Below are positions 1 to 10,232 of a stretch of DNA of 64,000 nt, one piece after another. Each line of letters begins with the position of its first letter. Position 1 is the first letter of the stretch. Under the pieces are notes generated by a model that worked only from the letters and a program-made list of their open reading frames with translations, searched no databases and was not told the DNA's origin. Source of the stretch: Acanthococcus lagerstroemiae (Eukaryota > Arthropoda > Insecta > Hemiptera > Eriococcidae); contig CM063109.1 in NCBI GenBank assembly GCA_031841125.1, positions 36,398,038-36,462,037 of the forward strand. Reading direction: 5' to 3'. The position numbers were made by a program, and so were the translations under genes.

Positions 1-271
1 TCTGTGACTATTTCATTGCGCTACTTGTCGCTGGCCTTCCTCTCAGCTTTTTCCCGATTCCCTTGGTGTCCATTCCACGATTTTCTCGGTCCACCTCCCC
101 TCCTGCCTGGTTATATGGCCTGCGTAATTCCACTTTAATTTTTTAATCGTGTAACTCACGTCTCTTATTCCAGTTCTTGCTCTTATCTTTGAGTTTTCTA
201 TTTTGTCGGATTTTTTAATACTCAGAATGCTCCTTTCCATCGCTTGCTGGGTTGTTTGGAGTCTACACACA
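1..271 (-). pseudogene. RTE-type non-LTR retrotransposon, C-terminal fragment
   Basis: The reverse strand encodes a piece resembling the region downstream of the reverse transcriptase in RTE-clade elements: a TTQQAMERSIL block, a KLKWNYAGHI block and a GRWTEKIVEWTP block. The same three blocks occur in order in the longer RTE copy at 10567-11835 (TTQHAMLRSIL, KLKLNYAGHV, NKWNRVATFWTP), so the assignment rests on an internal comparison. The fragment is cut by the window edge on one side and by a hAT-like insertion starting at 272 on the other. It has no start codon and is not functional. Confidence 0.75.
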
Positions 272-2246
272 CATAGGCGTCGGGGGGGGGGGGGGGTAAT
301 TTCTACCCCCTAAAAAGTTTAGGGGTAGAAATAGTCACAATTACCACCCCCCCCCAATGCAAAGGTCAATAATTATATATAGGTACTTGGAGTTATAAAA
401 AATGTGTAAATGAATTAGTGCCGTGTGATACCATAATTAATAGTACCGTGTCATACACTTAACTCGCAATACACATACACAGAGTGTCTAACAAAATCGA
501 AATCTGAAAATAAATGACCTTAACCCCCCCCCCCCATTTGCTATAAATGCGCCAAAATAATAAACTAAAGCTAAATATACTTCTTCGTCTATAATACTAC
601 ATTTTCGGGGGGGGGGGACCTAATTTTATTGCATAAGGTAGATGAGCCCGATGAGGCCCGAATCCACAATATAAGGCCCACTGTACCGATCTTAACTGCT
701 ATGCTTTAGACTGCATTAAAACATACAGCAAAGTTGTTCCTTCATGATATGGCAACACTGTCCAATTGTTTTTATCAAGATATTAGTCCACTAGTGGTGC
801 GAGATATGCCGGTTGATGATTTTCCAATAACGTAAAAAGTGCTCCGATATGTTTTTTATGTAACTTGGAGGATTTACGAGTATTATGTTAGTCAAATGGA
901 ATCTATCCAGAAATCAAACATTAGATAATTGTTGTAGTGGTACTTAATTAACGATCGACACTAGAAAAGTGAAATTTGAGCAATTTGTTGAACCATGCTT
1001 AACTTTTTATTTATTGAATTTCAGGTCAGGCTTATTAGATATTAGGTTGGGTCTTATTATTAGGATATAGGCCCACCCTTCGTTGGTGCGCTGGACTAAT
1101 CAAGTTTTGAAAAAGGGTTATTTTCATTAGAAGATCTGAGGAACGTGGAGCAGTATGGAGAAATTTCAAGCTACCCAATTTTTAAATATTGCAGTCGACG
1201 ACTATAACATAAAAAAGGAAAAATATGAAATCACTTCCATGAAAGTCTGGAGAGCCAAGACCTTAAAATTAGGACCTTATTGAGCTCACCTACCTTAATA
1301 CGCGCATGATGATCACGTCTCACACGACTCAAGTGAGCATGTCATACATGCAAAGACTCTTGTAAGCTGATATCTCGATTTATCGTCATTATCAGGGCTG
1401 CAATTTTTATGCACAAAAAATAGCGAAATATGCGCATATTTTATGCACTGAATTCAGGCTAAATAATATGCCGAAAATATGCGCCAAAATTGTAAAATAT
1501 GCGTAAATATGTAAATACAATATGGGTATTAGGTATATCGTTTCAAAAGAAAAATTAAGTTGGGTACACTGAGACAATTTTTATCATACTTTAAAATGAT
1601 CCAGCAAAGGATCTCCTTAAGAGTCCAATCTTCTTTTAATAGGAGATGCACCCAGAATTTCTTGATGATTGATGAATGTGATGCGGGCAAGAGAAAGGTT
1701 ATCTCACGTGCAAAAGAACTTATTTTTCTAAACGCTTTTCTACTGATTCATTAACCATTAGGTCTTCACAATTTTTTTTGGAGTCGGACGTCATTCTCAA
1801 CACTAGAAAAATAATTTTTTGGGGGGAAGAAATTGAAAAATAAGCAGAATTGGTGCAAAATATGCGGTAAATGCCAAAATATGTGAAATATGCAGGATGA
1901 ATTGTTGCTCATTTGACTCAAAATTCTGTGATTCGTGAAGATCTTTTGAAACTTATACGCCATAGATAAAAATATGCATTCGCATACAAATTGCAGCCCT
2001 GGTCATTATAATAGAATTTTCCAATTCTAAATTCTTTGTTTTCTCTTTCATGATATAATTTGCTGATTCTTAAATTTTTAAATGACCATGACTGAAAATA
2101 AATGACTTAGATGGACTGTTATAGACACTTTGATACAACATACTAAACCCCCCCCCCAAAAAAAAAAAAATCCACCAACGCCAATGAATGTAGATCAACA
2201 CTACTGAAAAAATTACCCCCTAAAAAATTTTCCAGCGACGCCACTG
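272..2246. mobile_element. hAT-like TIR element with perfect 8-bp TSD
   Basis: The left end reads CATAGGCGTCG followed by a long G run; the right end reads CCAGCGACGCCACTG, so the outer inverted repeat is roughly CAGTGGCGTCG. Both sides are flanked by the identical octamer TACACACA (264-271 and 2247-2254), the 8-bp duplication expected of hAT transposition. No transposase is recognisable inside. Poly-C/G tracts lie near both ends. It encloses a second hAT-like element at 1393-2001 and interrupts RTE-like sequence on its left. Confidence 0.75.
1393..2001. mobile_element. Nested hAT-like MITE rich in ATATGC motifs
   Basis: The ends are CAGGGCTGCAATTTTTATGC and its inverted counterpart ending TTGCAGCCCTG, flanked by the identical 8-bp duplication GTCATTAT (1385-1392 and 2002-2009). 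Inside are many copies of an AAATATGC/ATATGCC motif clustered towards both ends, as expected for subterminal transposase-binding repeats. No transposase is encoded. It sits inside the larger hAT-like element 272-2246 and is therefore younger than it. Confidence 0.85.
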
Positions 2247-2399
2247 TACACACATACGTCCTCATGTGCAAGTCTATGAAGTTCATTGCGTTCTGAAACA
2301 ATTACAATCGATAGGGCGATAATTGTTACCATAGAATGATTTTTTCCCCACAAAATACAGCCGTAACGAAGCCAGTTCATTGAGATGCGAGAATAATAG

Positions 2400-2505
2400 T
2401 ATATTACTATACAAGAGGGTAATGTAAACGTTTACCAAAGAGGGCGAGTAATTCGCTCGATTTGGTTAATGCTCGCGGTATACCCTCTTGTATTATTAAG
2501 CTATT
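2400..2505. repeat. Short inverted repeat
   Basis: The strings TACAAGAGGGTA and TACCCTCTTGTA face each other around 2421 and 2490, with a small CGAGTAATTCGCTCG palindrome between them. It may be a small fold-back element; no target duplication was identified. Confidence 0.4.
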
Positions 2506-2860
2506 TTTCTCCATAATTATCGCGTCTACGTTTTTGAAAATAGTTATGCGGTTATTGTTTTTCAAATGAGTTATAAATATTTACTTCGAGTAGCTTTCGC
2601 CCTGTCAGTAATGGATTATTGTGCGTCATCGTCTTCGGAATCGGATAATTCAAAATCATTACACTACACAACAGTTTTTGAGATTTTTAAAAAAACAATG
2701 GCATGAGAATATAATATGCTTCTGTATGTATTTTCAACTAGGAATTTAATTCCGATGGTAATTTTTTGATTATAATTCATTTTCCCTCCTCTCCATACCT
2801 TGAATGCGAATTTTAGCATCATCAAGATGATACCACTGATCAAAAAACTATGCACGTTCA

Positions 2861-3705
2861 CAGTGGCGTCGCTACCGGGGGGCTAGAGTCGGCATTTGCC
2901 CCCCCCCCCTCCCCGTGAAAAGAAATCTGGGGGCATGGAGGCACAGACAAATTTTTCCTTGTTGGATGTAAAAATTGCAAATAATGCATAATGTACCCAT
3001 AAGAAGAACAAAAAACGGACGAATAAAAAATAATAAATATTATTCAATTCTCGATCTTCTTGCTCTAGAATTACGGGACCGATTTGATCAAGATCTAAAA
3101 ACATTTGCAACTCTGGAAGTTTTGTTGAACGATGCATGCAGTGGAAATGTGCATTCAATAGAGGAGTTGCCATCAAAACTCGGTAGATTTTGATATAAAC
3201 ATGCTCCATGCGCAGCTCACACCACTGCAGAATGTACCTTATAGTTCCAGTGTACCAACGCGTGTGAAAGATGCTAGAAATATATTTGTTGAAAATTCGT
3301 CCACCCTGAGAGTACTACTCAATGAAGTTGAAAAATTACTGATTTTGATTATGACAATTCCAGCATCAGTAGCAACGGCCGAACGGTCATTCAGTACTCT
3401 AAGGCGACTAAAAACTTACCTCCGAGCCACCATGACCCAGAAACGCTTGACTCACGCGCTAATATTGCATATTCATAAAGATTTAAGAAAAATTTTGAAT
3501 TTAGTAGATATAGCTCGAGAATTTGTATCACGTTTTGACAGAAAAGCTGTGTTTGGTAAAATTTAAAAATTATCTAATAAAACTTCGAAAAAGAAATTTC
3601 AGCTTAGTTTTTCTTACAGCGGAATCAGCCTCCCCCTTTTAATATGTCATTTTGTCCATATAAAAAGTCTGCCCCCCTGGAAAAAATTATGTAGCGACGC
3701 GCCTG
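2861..3705 (+). mobile_element. Truncated hAT element with TIRs
   Basis: Left end CAGTGGCGTCGCTAC, right end GTAGCGACGCGCCTG, an imperfect inverted repeat of about 15 bp. The flanking octamers CACGTTCA (2853-2860) and CGCGTTCT (3706-3713) agree at 6 of 8 positions, consistent with an ageing duplication. It contains C-terminal pieces of a hAT transposase in the same orientation, which ties this CAGTGGCGT-type terminus family to the hAT superfamily. G/C homopolymer runs lie just inside both ends. Confidence 0.8.
2975..3566 (+). pseudogene. hAT transposase C-terminal remnant (dimerisation domain)
   Basis: Two in-frame pieces are separated by a stop and frameshift near 3193-3200. The first (about 2999-3193) contains KYYSILDLLALELRDRF, like the middle of hAT transposases. 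The second (3201-3566) is the classic hATC dimerisation domain: a LLILIMTIPASVATAERSFS block, then LRRLKTYLRATM, then a short tail. The N-terminal BED finger and most of the catalytic core are missing, so the copy is dead. It resembles the transposase-derived ZMYM1/52-kDa-repressor-like group. Assignment of the second piece is secure; that of the first is good. Confidence 0.85.
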
Positions 3706-4039
3706 CGCGTTCTGTATTTTTATCACTATCAGTGTAGCCATTCGTGGACGACAAAAAGGAATAAAAAGTAAAAAATTTGAATTTGGAATTTGGAAAACGA
3801 GAGGTTATTGAAAAAAAAAATTAGTTAACGCTATAACGCCACTGTATTGAGTATTCAAAATATAGCTAAAAATCATATAATCTCATCCCATTGTTTTTTA
3901 TGCTATTGTGTAGTGTTATCGCTACCGACTAGGGATTCAGTATTCATTATTGAGCATTCACTGACAGTTACATACAGTCTCAAGTAACAGTACTGATTAA
4001 CGGGCGAACCGAAGCACAGAGGAGACTGCTAAATACGTA

Positions 4040-4293
4040 AATAAAATACATACCATCAACTGGGGCAATATTGAACACTGGTGGTAATATCGGCCTCTCA
4101 TGACCTGTTATAGGAGCGCCAGTATCGTTATCAGTAAAGTCAACTTGGGTGCTATCAGACACCGGTGGTAGTATTGGCTACTCATGATTTGTTGTAGGAG
4201 CGTCATTGTCGGTAAACAAGTCACGAGTAGCCAATACTACCACCGGTGTCTGATAGCACCCCAGTTGACTTTACTGATAACGATACTAGCGCT
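4040..4293. repeat. Tandem unit plus 73-bp inverted duplication
   Basis: Two diverged direct copies of a roughly 80-bp unit (about 4055-4140 and 4141-4222) both carry a GGTGGTA-TAT-GGC-CTCATGA core. The stretch 4115-4187 is then repeated in inverted orientation at 4221-4293 with about 95 percent identity, leaving a 33-bp loop. On the reverse strand the direct units read as a repeated peptide with FTDND and PILPPV blocks, interrupted by a stop in one unit. The origin (element end or repetitive coding remnant) is unknown. Confidence 0.75.
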
Positions 4294-4342
4294 AGTAGAC
4301 GGTACACGCCTGCTAAAAATTAGAAAGAGAAGACACAGTAGT

Positions 4343-4400
4343 CATGGGCGCCCGCAGAGGGTAGCGGAGATAGCGACGGCTACCTCATAAGCCTTTCATT
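4343..4400. repeat. Dispersed repeat, copy 1 (GGGCGCCCGC type)
   Basis: A block starting CATGGGCGCCCGCAGAGGGT and ending in a GCTACCTCATAAGC box is matched in opposite orientation at 12581-12638. It resembles the terminus of a DNA transposon, but no partner end or target duplication was found. Confidence 0.6.
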
Positions 4401-4403
4401 TTT

Positions 4404-6105
4404 GTGCAAAATTAGGGATATTTGTGATTCAGGTAATTAAATCGTTCAATAATACGTTTATTTACATTAAAAAAATGAAGTCTTTAAAGGTGAAAACAAG
4501 AAACAAGCTACATATACTTGAAACTTAAAACCTTCTTGAGAAGGAATTGCAACCTTCCTGCTTTTGTTTTTTTTTCGAAATCGTTGATCGTATTATCGAC
4601 AACATTTTTATCAGTACCCTTTTGCGCCTGTTCGTTTTTTCAGTCATCAGCCAGTGACTCATACCCATGTAACTATTCATTAATCTCAATTCAAATACAA
4701 AAATCAGGGTTAAACTATCTTGCTACAATTCATAATAAGTTGTGTTTTCGTATATAAATCAGTTGAAGTATACAATTTTATTAAAATGCTCATTAGTTTC
4801 TAGCCCATGATTCTTCCCCTTACGGAGTAATTGGCTAAAAATTTTGAAGGTCCTTAACTGTCATCTGTTTACACAACAATTCAAAGTTTCAGCCTCGTTG
4901 CTTTGAAAGAACGCCTTCCAAGGGCTATGAATTGTGACAAATCAGGGCTTTTGATTGTTTTTGACCTCTGTATGATGCTCTTTGAAATTGGCAGGACCGA
5001 AATTTCTAAATGAGGTGCGGACAAACGAAAACTGCAGGTTTATTGAGTTTTCACCCCTGTCCGTCAAGAAGACAAAGAATGAAGGACAAAAGATGGGTAA
5101 AAATATTTTCTGAAATTCTACACTTTAACTGATTAAACACATTAACGGTAACATATACATGATGAGATGATGATACTAATGAACAAATCAAAACTCCTCA
5201 CTCCTAGTCCTTGTGCATCCTTCACAATTGAGTGAAGTAGCCCCCATTTTGCAAATATTTGCTTATAACCCTTTATGTATAGGAGATAACCGAAAAATGT
5301 TGGATAAAAACGATTCCTCGTTGAATTTTTCATGAAACAGGTCTCTTCCATTTTTTTAGTAACTATGACCGTAATTCCGCTGAGCGACTCCAAAGTGTTC
5401 TACTCAGCGTTGCAGCGTATTTAGCTACGCCACCAATACGGTGTGAATTTGCGGTAATTTGGTTTCATTTCAAAGAGAGGAAAGTTCAAGACTATTTAGC
5501 GGGGTTTTGGTGGCAGTTACGTGAAAAAATAAAAGAGGTTTTTTTATAGATAATTTAATGAGCCATCTTGTGTATCTGAACATTTTTCCAGTATCTTCAA
5601 CACATGAAGATTATACGTAAAAATGAGGAAAAGAGGGGCTTTTCACCCCCAGTTATGGAGGAAGCAAAGGGTTAGGGGTGAGGAATTTCAGTATGTTGAT
5701 TAGTATCACCAGCCCATCATTTCTACCATAGGTCAGTTTATTTGATTTTTTTTTCTGAAAAAAATTTATTTGACTGGACTACAATTTGCGAAAATGTGAA
5801 GTATTGTTCTGTTAGTTGATTTGCATTCCAAGAGGTACTTGGTGTCCAATTTCATGTAGCACCCAAAACGTCAAGAAATATTTCGGAAAAATTAGAAATT
5901 CTTGAGAAATGACGAGATCTCTTAACTGGCATTCTGCAATCAAAATGGCGGTCCGTACAGAGGTCGACTTATTTGGGGCGGTGGTTTAAATGTAAACATA
6001 TACTACGTAAGCGGATTATTAGCTCTTTGGAAACAGTAGCTCAAATTTCAGGATGAAAATCAAACTAATGGGACTATGTTTCAACGATAGCCAATTTTAC
6101 ACACA
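4404..6105. other. No gene recognised
   Basis: AT-rich sequence with short, biased open frames in all frames and no domain that I can recognise. No clear transposon ends were found here. Confidence 0.5.
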
Positions 6106-6469
6106 CAGTGGCGTAGCCAGGGGGGATTAGGGGAATGAATCCCCCCTTGAGATGAGAATTCTTTATATGCTGGCAGTATCACAGTAAATGCACAAAATGA
6201 AATTTAAATTCAGATGCATAATTGAAGTTGAAAAGCACAACATAAGGATACGTCAATGTAAACATATGGAGCTCATATTAAGTGTACCCCTCCCCCCGCC
6301 CAGTCAGTTAGATTTTTTATAATTTTTTACATTTTTTATTATTAGATAAAAGCGTATTTGTCATGCCTTGATAATTTACATTTTCATTGTTGGAAAACCA
6401 GCCTAACTACATTATAAAAAATTTTTGCTGATCCCCCCCCCCCTTGGAAAAATCCTAGCTACGCCACTG
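6106..6469. mobile_element. Non-autonomous hAT element (MITE)
   Basis: Left end CAGTGGCGTAGCCAGGGGGG, right end CTAGCTACGCCACTG, an inverted repeat of the CAGTGGCGT type shared with the transposase-bearing relic at 2861-3705. Flanking octamers TACACACA (6098-6105) and TACACACC (6470-6477) agree at 7 of 8 positions. The 364-bp interior encodes nothing. C/G homopolymers sit at both ends. Confidence 0.85.
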
Positions 6470-7290
6470 TACACACCTGATTGTTTATTTGAAACATGAT
6501 GTTCATTAAGTGAGAATTAGTACAAGCTCAAGTACACGTTTCGCTTTGAATCGAAGTGGAAAACTATGTATTCCATGTTTGGAAAAGAATTTGAGCCATC
6601 GAAGGTTCAAAAATGGGATTCCCATGTTCGTATTCTTTCGATTGAAAGGAACCTCCCTTGTTTTCCAACAGCGGGCAATATTTCAAACTGTCGAACAAAT
6701 GTATTTTTAAATGGGTCGCCCGTATCGTTTGTTAATTAATATTGATGACGAAAATTTAATGCAGCTCAGAACGAACATAAATTGATCGCGTATTGTACTT
6801 GAGTCGCTATTATAATTTCATCGACCCATAATTCATAATTTCTGTAGTTTTATATTTGTTACATATTTTTAAGTAGATTCATGTAATATTATTGGTTGTT
6901 TGTTTTATGAATACGATGTTTTAAACATTTTTCGACGCAGTTTTGTAGATTTTTCTTAACTCGAACCACGTGCATTGGTTCGGGTTGAGGGCGGAATACC
7001 GCGTATGGAAATTTATTTAACATTTTTAGCGGTAGCGGTGAAAATCGTGAGGTATTGGTGCAACTCTGTCCTTCCCAAGAAGGAAACACGAAAAAAAGTC
7101 AAAACATTTACAAATGAAAATAGAAATGTTTAGACTCAAAATGTCTTCATTGAAGAAAGAAGTAAAAGAAAAAAGTGGTACCGCCGAGTTGAGTCCCAAG
7201 ACTTGTTTTTCTACCGAGTTGAATCCCAATTTTGAGGAGGCTTATTAATATGCATATCCGAGTTAAGTCCCTAAACTGAATGTTCTATCT

Positions 7291-7383
7291 CCTCCTTATT
7301 GTGCAAACTGTGGGGCTAATCATACTGCCAACTCCAGAGACTGCCCCCACTACCATTCAAAAATTACAGCAACAAAAAACTAA
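7291..7383 (+). pseudogene. Jockey-type gag zinc-knuckle fragment
   Basis: A 30-codon piece ending at TAA contains YCANCGANHTANSRDCPHY, a C-x2-C-x3-H-x6-C knuckle followed by P and Y. That arrangement is typical of the ORF1 (gag) zinc knuckles of jockey-like non-LTR retrotransposons. No other gag or polymerase sequence is attached, so this is a fossil scrap. Confidence 0.55.
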
Positions 7384-7574
7384 CGGGATGTGACCGCAGT
7401 TGACAGAATCTAGAACGTGTCACCAAGCATCCAGAGTAGCAACCTGCCCCCCTTTCCGATGCCGCAGCCGCAGCGCCTCAGCGAAAACAGCGTAGTTGTC
7501 CAAGAGGGAGTCTGAGGCAGCCAACAATTCTACCCACTTCACTGAATCCAGCCAAATTTTAGAAATCCTCTAGC

Positions 7575-7740
7575 TAAAGCCACCTATAAATATGAGTACT
7601 CGCATACGCCAATCTGGAGCTCATCGTGCCCGTCGATGCCGAATTGACTACGCGGTACGCTCCGCATAGTCGGACTTGGTATCCACGGGCATGATGGGCT
7701 CCAAAATGGTGTATGCGAGTACTTGTGTTTATAGGGCTCT
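7575..7740. repeat. Fold-back repeat
   Basis: AGTACTCGCATAC at 7595 and its complement at 7711-7723 open two arms of roughly 70 bp that match across most of their length, meeting near a GGTACGCTCCGC loop at 7660-7670. It is a hairpin-forming, non-coding element. Confidence 0.7.
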
Positions 7741-8052
7741 ACTCTAGCGTATGAAATCCTTACAGGAAAGATTAGAAGAGAAGGTTATAGGGACCGCGGA
7801 AGTGATTTGTGACAGGGGGGAGGGCAAACTTTTATAATCGCCTTCAGTGATTGTAACGGGGATATCCACTCCCACGAAAATTTGAAATGGTTAAAAACTT
7901 ATATTCAAAAATCGGAAACTTATAACACAAGCAGGTAATAAAAATATATGCATATAAATAAATAAATAAATAAAAAACAAGCAGGCGATCATACATAACC
8001 CAGAGTGCCTGCTTTGATATTACACTGCAAAGTACGCTGCAGTAAGATTAAG

Positions 8053-8394
8053 TTACTTGATCCCAAAGACTTTACGCCTTTCAGGCATTTTTGAAACTAT
8101 TTCTTCAAGGATTTCATTTTTAAATCTAATGCAAATATCTCTTCCCTGTGCACGTCTAGTATTGCCAGATGGGTTAGTCTTCTTTGATTTATTGGCAGTC
8201 GGAGGTACGTTCCGATGTGACGGAGGGCACTCAAGAGACCGTTCACATGACGTAGATGTAGCTGGTACGGTAAGGAGAAAAATCACTAACCTTTCTACCT
8301 GATCAATCATTACCCTTGATGTTTTGGGTAGATTGGCTAGTTCTTTTGCATACTCCCGAACAGCCTTCACTTGACTTCTTGGGTCTTGGTACAC
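8053..8394 (-). pseudogene. hAT transposase dimerisation-domain remnant
   Basis: The reverse strand encodes VERLVIFLLTVPATSTSCERS, the hallmark hATC core (compare LLILIMTIPASVATAERS in the relic at 3201-3566). After CERS the frame is lost and a non-homologous P/N/K-rich stretch follows. The tail IVSKMPERRKVFGIK looks like the normal C-terminal end. A second, diverged hAT lineage; inactive. Confidence 0.75.
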
Positions 8395-8504
8395 GAGATC
8401 ATGAGGGTTGTGCGATGGTACTGCGCCGAGATCATTGGGGTTATGAATTTGTGAGTCTGGAACACGAGATCACGAGCGTCGTAATTTTGTGAGTTCAGGT
8501 GGGA

Positions 8505-9045
8505 ATTACTCAATTTTTCAAGACAAATTCGAATTCGTTATCAAATTTGAGCGGGAATGAAGCGTCACCGCCAAATTTGAACACTGAATTCGAACTCAGC
8601 GTGAAAAATTGAGTAGAAAACTGTAATTCAAATTTTTTTGATTTTTCATACTTTGAAAATTTCTCCATATGTACTATACATATGTCTTCGGAGAGCTTCG
8701 GCATCGGCATCGGCGCTAGTACTAATTACTCAATTTTTCGAGACGAATTCGAATCCGTGTTCAAATTTGAGCTAGAGTCATTCTTTGACCCATTTCGACC
8801 ACATTTTCGAATTTATTTCGGGAACGGAAGCGTCACCGGCAAATTTGAACATTGAATTCGAACTCAACGTGAAAAACGGAGTTGAAATCAGTCTTTAGTC
8901 CAAAATTTTTGAGTTCTCAAATTTTGAAAATTTCTCCATTGTACATCATATCATTTTTTGGGGCGAAAAAATTTTCGGAGAGCTTTGGCGTTGGCGCTGG
9001 TACTAATTACTCAATTTTTCGAGACGAATTTGAATCCGTGTTCAT
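8505..9045. repeat. Tandem repeat, about 2.2 diverged units
   Basis: The string ATTACTCAATTTTTC-AGAC-AATT-GAATtCGT recurs at about 8506, 8725 and 9004, giving units of roughly 219 and 279 bp plus a partial third. Each unit also carries GCGTCACCG-CAAATTTGAAC, a GAAAATTTCTCCAT block and a TCGGAGAGCTT-GGC block in the same order. No gene is visible in it. Confidence 0.8.
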
Positions 9046-9133
9046 GGCCGCCGGCAAAATTTTTTGGTGGGTAGCAAGAGAAAATTCTGACGACCATAAT
9101 TTAACCCTGATTTTTATATTTGAATTGAGATTA

Positions 9134-10096
9134 GGGTAAAGGTGGCAAAGATGCCGCACCTTCCTGCGAATTGCCATATCTCGTGGTTATAAAGTCAAAC
9201 TGAGAATATTTTGAAGTATATATATACTATGGTCTGTAGTACCTCATATAATATGATGAAAATAAAGTTTCACGTTTGAATTACCAAAAAACAATGACGT
9301 TGTGCGAATGTCCAACTTTTGATGAAGTGTTTCTGAGGGCGGGTAAGATGCCGCATAGGTCGGCTAAGCTCCATTAAATATGCGACGGCGCCTTTTTAAC
9401 TTACCATAACGCGGCTAGCACAAAGGAAAAGATACGCACACGAAGTACAAAACACAACCTTCACGTTGCTCTGCGTTTAACCGTGTGACAAAAAAAAATG
9501 AAAAAATTCTGTCATTACAACGAAATTCTGGCACCTTCTGTCAACGATTACTCCGGTGGGCAGAGTTTCAGCTGTGACACAGGGTCTGACTCGATTTGGC
9601 TCAATTTGTCAGTGACAGATTGACAGAAATTGTGATTTTTCCGCAGCGGGAAGTGCGGCATCTTAGCCTCCACTCATTTTTGCCATCTTCACCAACCTTA
9701 CATTGTTGACGTCAGTCATCAGTGATTGGGCAATTATGCACAATAAGATTGCTGAAAATCTCAAATGTTATGTCCTCATTGTATTCTACAATAAATTTAC
9801 TTACTTTTTGCTTTCACGCGTTTCGCTTCACCAGAATAAATATATTCTCCTTTGACCAAATACAAAAACAGTCGTACTGATGAGAAAATTTTATTCACGT
9901 TTATTGGGCAGTAATTTGTAAATAAAGAATCACGGAACCACATATATCTTTCGCTGTGAAAAGAAAACGCTATCTGGAAGTCAGTGTAGCCTGGGGCATA
10001 TAATGACGATGTCGTTTTCATGGTTCAGTGTTGCCAATGTATTTATTTTAAAGGTGCGGCATCCTTGCCTCTGCGGCATCTTCGCCACCTTTACCC
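9134..10096. mobile_element. TA-flanked TIR element (Tc1/mariner-like MITE)
   Basis: Left end GGTAAAGGTGGCAAAGATGC and right end GCATCTTCGCCACCTTTACC form an inverted repeat of about 25 bp with one or two mismatches, each end abutting a TA dinucleotide (9132-9133 and 10097-10098). The TA duplication suggests the IS630-Tc1-mariner superfamily. The 963-bp interior has no recognisable transposase. Confidence 0.75.
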
Positions 10097-10232
10097 TATA
10101 GTGAATATTTACACGGCCATGAGTCTCTGTCTGATAACTGAAAAAACGAATATGCGCAGTCCTATGTTGACGAATTTAATAAGCGTATTATTGAACCATT
10201 TCATTACGTGAATCATAAATATCGCTATTGAT

